A stretch of DNA of 64,000 nt, taken from Crocodylus rhombifer (taxonomy: Eukaryota > Chordata > Crocodylia > Crocodylidae). How positions within the stretch are numbered: the stretch's first letter is position 1; every line of letters starts with the position of its first letter. Below are positions 22,301 to 34,300 of the stretch, piece by piece. The notes under the pieces are model-generated. The model saw only the letters and a program-made list of their open reading frames with translations. It was not told the origin of the DNA and made no database searches. Location: contig JAVSML010025175.1 in the NCBI GenBank assembly GCA_038503035.1, forward strand, positions 124,001 to 188,000, written 5' to 3'. The translations under genes were made by a program, and so were the position numbers.

Positions 22301-25300
22301 CTGGAAGAGACTGACTAAGGCCATCCCCCTGCCACTGTAGGGCCATGCCACATTTGTCATGCTATTAGTACAGCTGCATTTGAAATCTCACATAATTGGG
22401 ACATTTCCAACTGAGGCTGGGGACACTTCCCACTAAAGTTGATCAGAAGTGCATACACTTCTTAACAATTTTCTTTAAAGCAGCATTTTTGTTTCTGCTT
22501 CTTAATTCCCTTTGGGTTCCTTTATCCTTCATTTCAGTTGATTATTGTGATTGCAAAGACATCATGGAAGTGGCATCTCTGCTGAGTGGCAAGAGTAACT
22601 GTATTTGATTTCTCATGCTCTACCTTCTGCTTTTATACTTGCTGTTTGCCTTTCAAATCTCTAAGGTTGTGTTATGATACTCACTTATGCAGATTGTAGC
22701 ATCATAGAAAAGTAGGGCTGGAAGGGACTTCAGGAGGTCATCTAGTGTAACAATTTTCTCTGTCAAAGCATCCTATCTAAGTAATTGTCTAACCTATTTC
22801 TAAAACTATAGCTACAACCCTATCACACTACTACAAAACGTATTGCCTCAAAACATTTATTTCTCTTTATGTTTTGTGATGGTTTGTGACCCCTAAGAAA
22901 GGGTTAAGCTAATTTTCAAATACAGATAAATCTGTGGTCAGGCCTTTTGGGCATTTATGCACATGCTTTGGGAGGCATCGGTGGGGGGGCACTTTAATTA
23001 GCACAGCTCTGTGTGCCACACTAATTCAAAGCGCCAGAAGCATCACATGTCTCAGCAACCCCACGCTGAAAAATGGTGGCAGGGCACTTTGAACTAAAAC
23101 TTGTTGAATGAGCTTTAGTTTAAAGCACCCTGCTGCCACTTTTCAGCATGGGGATGCTGATATACATGACGCTGGAGGCTGCTGGAGCATGTTCATTTCC
23201 ACACTTCAGCAGACTTGATTAATCAAGTCTGCTCCAACACACTGCGACTCTCCTGTATGCTGGATCTGGTATTTGCTCCAGCCATTCTGGGACCTGTGCT
23301 GCATATGACATCCACCCTAAACTAGCTGAAGTGGGCACCATCTCCATCGGGCCAGAGCAGGAGCCACATGGTGCAGTTCTAGACTGGCCAGAGTGAGCAC
23401 TCTGGGCACTAGGTCCAGTCTGCGGGGTAGGAGGAGCACCAGATGTGTTTAACACCCTGATCTAAACCACTATAAAACGCCAAGTGTTATCATAGTTGGA
23501 AACACAAACTCACTACTACTTTTCCTTATAGTTATCAGAACACACCACAAAAATCTGCAGCACATTATCATCCAAGGATGAAAGATTTGCTGACTGCTGC
23601 CAGGGAAAAAATCTTATACAAGACTATTTGTGCATATATTCACTGCAACATGCTAAATTTCCATCATTGCCTGACATTGTTACACCAACAAATGAACAGC
23701 TGTGCAGTGAAGACGGGGACCAGAACATATATAGGTAAGAGATCTCAATATCCTCCTTCTGGATGAGACAGAACAGAGGTTTGTGTAGACCATTATGGAC
23801 CTTAGGTTGCTAGGCTGGGGGTCAACAGTTCTTGCTGTTGTGGAAGAATTACTGAAGGTTCATCTGCTTATCCTCACTTTAATTCTGTCTCTGCTCATGA
23901 GAACAAGATTCGTTATCTTGGTTTCATGATAATTATTTGTATTACATACAGTATAAGAGACCACAAGTGAAATGGGGCCACCATTGTGTTGAGTTCTTCC
24001 TCGTCAGAGAGTCCCTACTTCAAAGAGCTCACAAACTATATAGACAAAAAAGGCAAAAGGTTGGGGAACAGGAACTATTGTGATCTCAGTGTTTGAAATA
24101 GGGTAGAGAGGAATTTAAATGTTTTACGCAAGATCATAGAGTCAGCAGCACCAGGAGTAAAGCCCAGATCTCTTAGGACCCAAGCCTGTATTTTACCCAA
24201 ACTGTCCTTTCTTTCTCAGGAGTACCACCTAACGTCTCCCAGCCCAAAAAGACCAAAGCTCTAGTGAACTGTTCAAAAACATACATACAAAGATGTAGTT
24301 CCTGCCCTTTACAAAAGCAATAGTGCTACTACTATTACTAAAGGAAAGTGTCGGGCAGTTTTAATATTAGGCACCCGTGCCTACACTACCTTAAGAATCC
24401 TTGTTATTTATATAGCTCTCAGGTAGCCTCAGCTAACTTTTGTTTGCAACACTGGACCAAGGGACCCCATTTTAATTTAACCCTACGAAAACACACAAAT
24501 GGTTTTCTGGTCCTGATACAGATTCATGTTTGCGCTACCACGGAGGTACACCAGCGTTCCAGAGGTTTTCCTAAGCAAGGTGTATGATGCTTCCAAAAAT
24601 GTTACGAATGAATGTTGCGGTGCTGTGGATCGCACTGCTTGTCTGAACAGGAAGGTAACAGATACTCATATTTCTCTCTCTCTCTCTCTCTCTCTCTAAA
24701 GGTTTTGTTACATGCTACACTTAGCATATTTTATATTTAGACCATAGTAGGTATAAATACGACTTAGAAAATTTGCTGAGCAGTCCCAAGTTAATGCTTA
24801 CTTGGCATATCTACACGCGCTATTAACGTGAAATAGGCACAGTATTTTACTGCACAGTAACCACAGTAAGACCTCCCCAGGAGCACATCTATATGTGCAC
24901 CCTGTTGGGAGCGCCCTATTGAGAGCACAGGCTGCTCCTGCCCTGCTCTGCCCCCCTGCAGAAGCCAGAGAAAGCTGCAATCCAGGGGTCATGGGGGCCA
25001 ATCCTGATGTGCACAGGGCCAGGAGAGCTTTGCTAGCTGCAGTGGCAACTATCTTCTGGCCCCATGCACATTGGGAAGGGTCCTGATGTGCACAGAGCTG
25101 AGAGACAGCTGCCACTGCAGGTGACAGAGCTCTCCTGTCCCCATGAACATCAGGACACAGCTGCCAGTGAGCCCAATACCCAGCAGGCTTTCCCACCCAG
25201 CAGGAGGCTGGTCAGAGCTGTCCCTCTTGTGGACACAAGCAGGACAGCTGCCCCCAATGGGCAGGGAATCCCTGCCCAGCTGGGAGCTCCCTGGCAGCTG

Positions 25301-28300
25301 CCCCACAAGTGGGACAGCTGCCAGTGAGCCCCCTGCTGAACAAGGAAGCAGATTGCTCCTCAGACCCCATCCCATGGTGGATCAGCTCCCAGCTCCTAGT
25401 TGGAGCCAGAAGCTGAGCAGACCCAGGACTGGGGACAGAGAGCTCCCCCATCCCCTGTGGCCCTGTGCTGGTGTAGTTGACAGGGAGCAAATTTTCTCCT
25501 GGTCAGTATGTCTATGAGCAGTACTGCACAGTAGCTACTGCATAGTTAATCTGTAACCTTATATTTACAAGTAGTAGAAAACTGCACATTAGCCTAATTT
25601 ACTGCACAGTAGCTGTTGCACGTAGTTATGTGGCGACACCATGCTATCCAGTAGATTAGTCTACTGTGCAGTAAAGCGTCTCATGTAGACGTGCCCACTA
25701 TGTTCTAAATAAAGAACGAGCTCTGGGTTCCAGCCCTTGGACCACATGGGTGCTAGTTCAAGGGTCCCCATGTGGTCCCAAGGCTGAGACCTAAAAATCA
25801 GCTGATTTTTAGATCCCAGCCCATGGATTCCAGGGGATTTGGTTCATGTCTCTGGGTGTGATCTGAGGACTAGGAGTGATACCAGAATGCAGCCCTTACA
25901 CCACACTGGGAGCCAGTTCAAGTCTTCAGTGCAGTGCAGAAGCTAGAAATTACATCTGCATGGCAGAGAAGTTGGTCCACAGCCCTGAACCACACCACAC
26001 CACACTAACACCTTGAACCAGCAAGGGCACAGACAGAAGTGACAGTTATCTCCTGATCTGGCCCCAGAAAGTGGTCTACAGCCATGACCAAAAAGAAGTG
26101 TACAGCTGCGGACCACTTTGAAAGGGCCCAACCCCACCATTTCCAGAAGACCAGGGCTAATGGGGCTTAGCTCCCCCAAACAGGGCAGCGGTGGCAACGT
26201 GGGGGGCTGCAGGGCAGTCTAGGTGTGGGCTCCATGCAGCTGCAGCAGGGAGAGAGGGGCTCATACAGACTCAGACATGCATCCAGGATCACAGTCCAGC
26301 GGTGTGCAGACCACTGCCCAGCGCGGCAGGCAAGTCTGTGAAGGGGAAGGGGCATGGGGGGGACGTGAGCAGATTGAGGCCTCCACAGTGACAGAGGGAG
26401 TGGGGCAGAGGCAGGGGCAGAGGCTGGGGTGAATGGGCCTCATGGTGGGTCACAAGGTGGTTAGAGTCTAGATGGCTCATTCAGGTGTGTGGGGGGCTCC
26501 CTCTGCTGTGTACACTGCGAGGAAGGCACTGGAGGGGGCACATGCTCCATGGATTTGTGCACGGGGTGGAGACGGGCTGCTGCCATGGGCTGTGTTCTGC
26601 ACCCCATTGCAGTTGCTTTAAAAGCCACACAATGCCACGTGTCTGCTGCCACTGGGTGAGCAGGGGACACGGCGCAGCCCGGCAGCAGCAAGCACATGGT
26701 GTCATGCAGCTCTCAAGGCAACAACAGTGAGGCACACAGTGACGGCCCACCTTTGCCCCACACACAAATCCACGGGGCATGTGCCCCCTGTGCCTCCCCC
26801 AGGGTGAGTGCAGCAGTGGGAGCCCCCCTGTACCTCTGGATGAGCTGCCCAGGCTCTGATCATCCCACAACCTGCTTCAAGGCCCATTCACCCCAGCCCT
26901 TACCCCTACCCCACTCCCTCCCTCACTGTGGGGGCCTTGATCTGCCTCTTCCCTATCTCCTGCCCCTTCCCCTCCAGAGACTTACCTGCTGGGTGGTATG
27001 TGTCTGTGTGCCCATGCGTGCACACTCAGCCCCCGCAAGTAATATTTTCTCCCTCCACCTATGTCTCTGCTCCCTTTCCCCTCTCCCAGCTGAAAACAGT
27101 GTCTGGGCTGGGAAGGGGGAGTGATGTTGCTACAGCAAACTGGACTGCAGGTTCACAACAAACAGCTGCAATCCCCAACTCCTGGACCCAACAGCCAACT
27201 TCTGTTGGGTCTGGGGGAATCGCTGGAACTCATAAAGCTACCTGAAAACTGCTATGAGTTGGTACAGGGAGCTGCTCTTCTGTCTGTGCCCCAAGGCTCC
27301 CAGGCAGTGTAGGGAAGGAGCAGGGAGAGGACAAAGCTCTGTGAGGCCTCTAGCCGCCTTACAGCATTGAGTCTTGAACTGGCAAGGCTCCAGTGAAGTA
27401 GGGACAGGGGTGGGAGTGGGAGCCCAGCAAACAGCTTTATTGAACTCCACCACACCAGAGTCCCCTGACAGCACTAGCCAAAGATACTCCTTACCCCAAA
27501 AGGTGTCATTTTAAGCTGATCAGAGAACCCTTGACAAGAGTTTTCACACATGTGGATGCCTGCTTTTTAAGTGGATTAAACTTATGCCAGGGGTCACATC
27601 AAACAACACCCTAACACACCCCAACACAAACTATCAATGACTTTTTAGCTTGCTCTCAAAATTCTCCTTTCCTTATTTTTATTTGTTTATTTTTTATTTT
27701 TTGCAAAATCTCTAGCTAGAACTCTCTAGAAACCAGGTCATTGCACTGTGACACAGATTACAGAAAGTTTCTTCTCTCTGCATTACAGAGGCAGCAGTGC
27801 AAAAAAAGGGTATTCCAGTTTCTGGAAAAGGCAAACGAGTTCTGTGGAGAATACACTAATAATACTTTCATGGAATTCAAGAAGAGGTAACAATTACCTG
27901 CTAAACATTCTTGCTCTTGTTCACTCTCCTGTTTTACCCTTGTACTCCTAAAGCTTCATCTAAGAGCTTGACTAACAAGACACTGCCTAAATATGTCATG
28001 AACATCTATATGAACTTTTTATTTTAGCTGTTGCTTCACCAGTTTACTTTTTCTTGTGACAAATATTCTAGTAGCTGAGTTCACCGGCAGAAAATTTCCT
28101 GGGGACGTAGAAACGTGAAGCAGAGAATACTCATAGGAAGTTCATTTTCAATAGATTTAAAAAAATACAAATTTATTTCATTTTATTTTGTTTTATAAAT
28201 GTATCTGCACCAGAAACCTGACTGAGAGAAAGATGCCTCTCCAGTCCCAGCACAGAAATATTCCAAGGGACCTGAAGTGCTCAGACTTAAGGCCTGTGCC

Positions 28301-31300
28301 AAGTGCCTGTGATTTCCTTTGACAAAGGACAAGGCAGTGTTGTCTGTCCTGAGGTAGGTTCTCCTGTAGAACCCCAGCAGTGAATGCAGGGGTACAGTGT
28401 TCCCACCCCCTAGAGTCCACTCCTGTTCTCCTTCAACTCAATGAGCCCTTTACTACTGATAGGTTTATATCTGGATTAGTCAAATCAGTGTAATTGTTCG
28501 TATTTGTTCTGCCAGTAAAATCTAACCTGCGTAATCACATTGCAGACTAAAAGACAATTTCCAGAAGAATATGACTGATGCCACCCCAGAGTATATTACA
28601 GAGCTGGTAGAGCACAGAGCTAACTTCGCCTCCACATGCTGCATTATGAACTCACCTCCATTGTACTGTGACTCGAAGGTAAAGAGAGGGCTGTTGCTCC
28701 ACACTCTTCAGTGAGTCCCACTGGGTAGAATTTGGTTTGTTGTCTCTCAGAGGGCTCTTTCTGCAGCTGCTCCAGCTCTGCATTTAGGGCTAAATCCTAC
28801 AATTCAAGACACCCATGTTATGCTTACAAATAGGGATCCCTGGAACCTGCAATAGATTCTGTACAGAATCCATAATGGCTCCAGGGCAAGGAGGGGATAT
28901 AGATTGAAGGAGATGTTCCATTACCCTTTAAAAGGATGGGCCATGTGTTCTCACTATGCTGCCCTTGATCCATCTCACTCGACCACTGGAGAGAAGTAAC
29001 TCAGCATTACCATGGCTCAGTGGGGCACAAGCGGGCTATGCCTTAGTCTCCTGATAGAGGCCTGGTGAAGAAAATGTTGCTTCTGCCCTCTCCTCACATT
29101 ATGCACCTTCTCAAGCCCAGGGCATAATCAATCTAGCTCCCTTTTCAGGTTATCCATACTATGTCTCAGTGGGTGCATCTATGCAAAACGCTTAATGCGC
29201 AGTAGCCTAATACTACTGCACAGTAGTGTGCCAGGCAAAAACTGTGCTTATATGCTACTGCGCAGTAGTATTAGGCTACTACACAGTAAGCATCACAAAA
29301 AAAACTGTGTGCTGGCACTACTGCACAGTAACTGTACTTACTGGTCATTTAGTTAGTACTTCATTAAACAAATACTAAACTAAACGTGCAGTAACTACTG
29401 CGCATTAATGAACATGTAGACATGCCGAATCAGTACTAAAACTGGGTTCAGGTGAGCCTGGGAAGAAGAATCACCCCAGGAGTGTTTAAGAACAGTTAGT
29501 AGCGATGGTATCCTCAAAATGGCTGCTGAGACTGTCCTACCAGATGGCAGCCAGTAATAGTCATTTGTGCTGATAAAGACCTCCTGGCTCAAGCACTATA
29601 ATTAGTGTTTGTTGTTTCCCTGGAAGATAGCCAGGAGCTCTACAGAGAAGGAAATGTTACCAGCATGACAGCTTTATTTTTTTTCATGGTCCAGGAAGGT
29701 ATTGTGTCTGCCAGTCCTCAGCTTCGAGTTAGAGTGGCCAACAGTTCTCATCTCACAAATACAGACACAAACCCTTAACTCCAGCTCCAGTTTGCTGTTG
29801 CCTGTCGGAGAGAGCTTGCACATGTAGAAACATTTGCCTGGATGTTAATGAATATCCAGTCCTGCGTGACTCAGTCCACAGTCTCTCCACTCAGGATCTA
29901 CAATCTATTGGATTGGATCCTTTTTCCTGAGGCACCTGATTCATGTCTTTAAATGACCTGCAGTTCACCAATTTTTATTTTTAAGATACCTTCAGGTTTG
30001 TCTGAATACTTTTTAAAAGCCAGTGAGACCCAAAGGCTCTGGCTAGATAAGAGGTGTTTTAATGAGCTTGAAATGATATGTTCTGAGAAAGAGAACATGC
30101 TTTAGTTTAGGTTTTACAGTTAACGTTTTTTAATCTTTCTATATTCTGATGGAGTGCCCAACTCTTCTCTGCTTTTCAGCCCAGGTCTTTCCATCATTAC
30201 TTTCTTGACCAAATGATGGGCAAGAAAATGACTCCAAATCTATCCTAAGTCTGGGACATTGCAGAGTTGGGTGATGTTTTTATCACAGCAGAAAGCAAAT
30301 TGTAACTGATAATCACAAGTCATTTCTTGACCTTCCTTTCCTTTTCCCTGGCATTGGGCACCTTTTATAGAGCACATGCATCAGTCCTGAAAAGTGGGGT
30401 GACACATACCCTATGGATCACCCTGTCTACTGTCTCAAAACAAAGCCAAAATAGGACTTAAACAGTGTCCAGGTCTTGGTTTGGTCCTCTAAGGAGGAAT
30501 CAATTTTACCCAAAAATTCTAACACAAAATTCCTTCCAGACCACCTTTTCACCACTTCTCAACCTTTCCATATGATTTTCTATGGGTTACAAAAAAAATT
30601 ATCAACTTCTTTGCCTCCTTTTCAGATTAAGGCTGGAGTTGGGTACACATTGGACTGTACTGATGTGGAACCAGAAAACAACTCAAAGGTAGGTACAAAA
30701 TCCTATGTGGAACTTAGGTCCTGGCAGATTGTAGCATGTGGTATCTGATAAAAGTGCCTTTAGTGAAGAACAGGCTTGAGAGTATTAGAGAGCTCAGAAA
30801 ATGAACTGCCACCCTTAGAAAAGCTTTTAGTGTGACTATTTTAGCCTTTAGGACTGGTCCCAGATCCCCCAAAGTTTCCTAAATCTTATTGATTTCATGA
30901 CAAGTTAGTCATGAACTTCCAGCATCTGGGCCTTGGTAGTTACAGCTTAAAGAATACACGGAAGCTAAACACATATTTTCCTTTATATGTTGTATTACAT
31001 AATAGAGCAAATGCTTCCTATACACATATCAGCAAAATAGTGAATACACTGAACCACATAACGTAAAGCCAATCCCAGTTTTTCTCTGTCACTTACCTTG
31101 TAATAAACAGTGGTTACCTGCACATAGGCTAAGTGCACACATTAGGAAATGTAACATCTTTCATCCATGCTGTCCACTTCATACTAGACTTGTACTCCAT
31201 TTAACCACACACTAATGTCACCTGAAACAGTGAAGAGGAAACTGGTGTCAAAAGGCTGCAATAAAAAAATCTTGACATAGAGACTAGTCAGGGTCAGGGC

Positions 31301-34300
31301 TGCTCTCTTTCCTCATTTTCTAGACTTCTAGTTGCGGCTGTGAAACTGATATGCTCCAGTCATTTTCAAAGCTCAAAGCTTCCAACAGTAGCCCTGAAAC
31401 TGATTACTAGGCATGTTGAAAATGATGGGAGTGAGTCAGTTTGGGGGCTACTAATACTGTGGCACTGAGAGCCCTGTGTTCTTAGTAGGTATTACTTGTA
31501 TGCAATTTGAGTGAGTCCACACCCTGGATAAATGCATAGCTTTTTTCAGACCTGAGGTTGTCCATTCAGAATACACCATACTAAGAATGAGCCCTGCCTT
31601 ACACTCCACCAATACGGAAGGGCCCCAGGAAGGTAAACTGGTTGAGCAAAAGGGGCGGAGAGTAAAAACCATTGTCCTACCCTGCTTTCCTTCCTGCTGG
31701 ACATGTTGCTCTGCTTTAGAGGTAGAACAATGATACATTGCCCTTCAGTGTGTGGATGTTCACGGAAGCATTGTGTCCAGGTATTAAGCCTTCCATATGG
31801 GTTTGTCTTCACTGCACAGTTACCTTGAGTTGTAGCTAAAATGTTGCCCAATTCTCAAGCCCTGTTCCTACACAGGAGCCCTTAACTTCAGCACATTGAT
31901 GGTTTTAACTCAAGTTGGCTGACCGGAGAGGGAGAACACAACACAATTTGAGGGAACACAACTTACCTACTGCTTGAATGACAAGTCTGCAGAATGGCTA
32001 CAAGCTATTAGCAGAGATTAGAGAGGCACTAGTCCTCCAGTGACTTCCCACAATTCCCTCTATGTGCCCAGAAAGAACAAGTGAGCCCTTTCACAATTCA
32101 CTGGGAAAGAATTCATAAATAGATAAGCTGACTACATCACTAAGAACACTTGGAGACTTACCACTTCAGAGGTGCATATGCTACCAGTGTGCAAACAGCA
32201 ACTTTTCTGTTCTATTTCTCAGTGGAGCCACTCTTCATTCATGCTAGATCAACTTGAGAGGAGTATCTTGTACACTGTGTATAGATCAATCTAGTTCATT
32301 CAGCCATGAAGACATACCAAAAGCAATGCCGAAGGGGAAATTGATATGTGGGGCCATATCCTTCACGGGTGCAAACCACTGAGGCTCTATCAATTCCATG
32401 CACTAATATGGATTTATACCAGCTATGAATCTGTCCCATTGTTACGTTATTCACCGTGTCAGTTGAAGCAAGATTTTTGCCAGTTTCCCAAAATACAGTT
32501 CTTCACAGGACTATATTTTGTTAGAGACAGTATTTATGTTCTGGAATGGCAGGAACCCAAACAATGACTTATGGGCCTGTTGTTCCTCTTACAGTTATTG
32601 AGAAAAAAATGAATGCAGGGTTTGCCAGGAAGTATTTGAGACAAGAGTCAAGTGATCAATCAAACTGTTGAGTCACATTGTTAGAACTTAGTACTTTTCT
32701 CTGACTTGTAGTCACATAGGGTATAAGGAAATGAAATTAAGCAACTATTTTCTCTTCCTTCTAGTATCTCTTTTACCAGAGGTGGTCTCCAACTGAACCC
32801 TTTGGTCCTAACACACCCAAACTTTGGGGAATTTTGGCTCCATATCCAAGCACCATGGCTTTGCCTGACATAGGTCTCTTAATCCTTTTGTGGCTTATTT
32901 TAATTTTTAGGATGCACCAGAAAGCTCAACAATGGAGAGAATTTCCAACCTGTTTTGACTTTGGTTTAGTAGCCAGAAGGAGAAAGCCATAATGCTCTTT
33001 TTACTACAGGTTGCCTAATCTTTCATTCCCAGAGCTGGGATCAATAATCAGCTGAATTTTGGTCCCAGCTTTGCACTGCACTGGAGTCCTGAACCAGCCC
33101 CGGCACAGGGATTGAGGCTGACAAGCTGCTGATTTTCAGTCCTAGCCCCAGCACCACACCCGAGCCGGTTCAAGACTCCAGTGCCAGGTAGCTGGGACTG
33201 ATCATTTGAATGCTTGCTCGGAACCACTGAGTGGGGCAGGGGTGGATGTGGGTTGCCAGCTGCAGGCTCAGGGCTCCCCTCCCTGGCTGGATTGTTGCCC
33301 ACCTGCAGAGGGGAACCTGGAACCTTGCACAATGCTGCAAATCTGAGACAGTGCTGTCCCAAAGTCATGCAGCCCAGGATCAGGGCTTGATGTTCCCATT
33401 CTGGGACTGTCCCACCCAATTAGGGATGGGTGGTCACCCTACTGGGGAGGAGGGAGAGGTAATTAGATCAGTTCCCAGAGAGTCACTCTAATTAAAAACC
33501 TGCAGCATTATGTATATTAGGCACCCTGTGTGTTTAAAAATGGCCATGGGGGCTCCTTGCAGATGTTAAAAACAAAACAAAACAAAAGAGCACTCGATTT
33601 CAAATTCTGTGCACTCCCACTCCATGCCTAGTGCATGCCCAGAAGAGGCAGTGCGTTAGTTGGACCCGACTCAGCCAACATCTGTATAGATCGAGCCCTT
33701 TAGTGGGTCTTTTTGGCACTTTTATCTAATAGCTGATTGAATCAGCTTTAAGTAAAAGCGCCAAAAAGCCCCCACTGATGTACCCAATGTATATAGACAC
33801 TGCGGAGCTGGGTCAAAGTAATTCACTGCTTCTTTCGGTAAAGCGCGGGTTTATTTGGCGGGGGGGGTGCTAATGTCTGCAAGCAGCCAGGATGCTTCAA
33901 CTAAAGCTCATCCAACAAGCATTAGTTAAAACGCCCTCACGGCCATTTTGAAACATTGGGGAGCTTAATACACATGACACTGCAGCAATGCTAGAACATT
34001 CTAATTAGAATGCAGAGCAGACTCATTTAATTGTTCTAATTAGAATGCATCACAGCATGTCTGTATATGTCAGAGCAGCCTGAGAGTGTCCCCTGAAGCC
34101 AGCTTAAGCATGGTTTCTTGAGCAGGGGACAAGCCCAGGCTCCTTTTCACTTTGAGACCCTGGCCTTTTGCTGTCTCCCTTCCCCTGGTTCTCTGTGGCC
34201 CTGGCCCTAGGAGCTAGCATCCAGTTCCACTCCTAAGAGAGGTACTCCATTTTTTGTTGGGGAGACTGGGAACAACCTAAAGCTCCAAGCAGCAAATATA

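Larger units (their letters stand above)
22087..23531. other. GC intron 7
   Basis: Contains a CR1 fragment (22700-22870) and a hairpin-rich repeat (22950-23260). Nothing else is recognised. Confidence 0.5.
24655..27788. other. GC intron 9
   Basis: Holds a CT microsatellite, a long inverted-repeat element (24803-25696), a dispersed repeat (26022-26137) and a large inverted repeat (26310-27005), all listed separately. Confidence 0.6.

Noticed and set aside
26481..27124. Overlapping frames on both strands that resemble each other (GGLPLL…)
   Set aside because: The similarity is explained by the inverted repeat, so it is not two related genes.
30689..30748. Read-through of GC exon 12 to the stop at 30746
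   Set aside because: The donor at 30689 (gtaggt) is strong and the exon would otherwise lack a 3' UTR signal nearby. It is kept only as an alternative.
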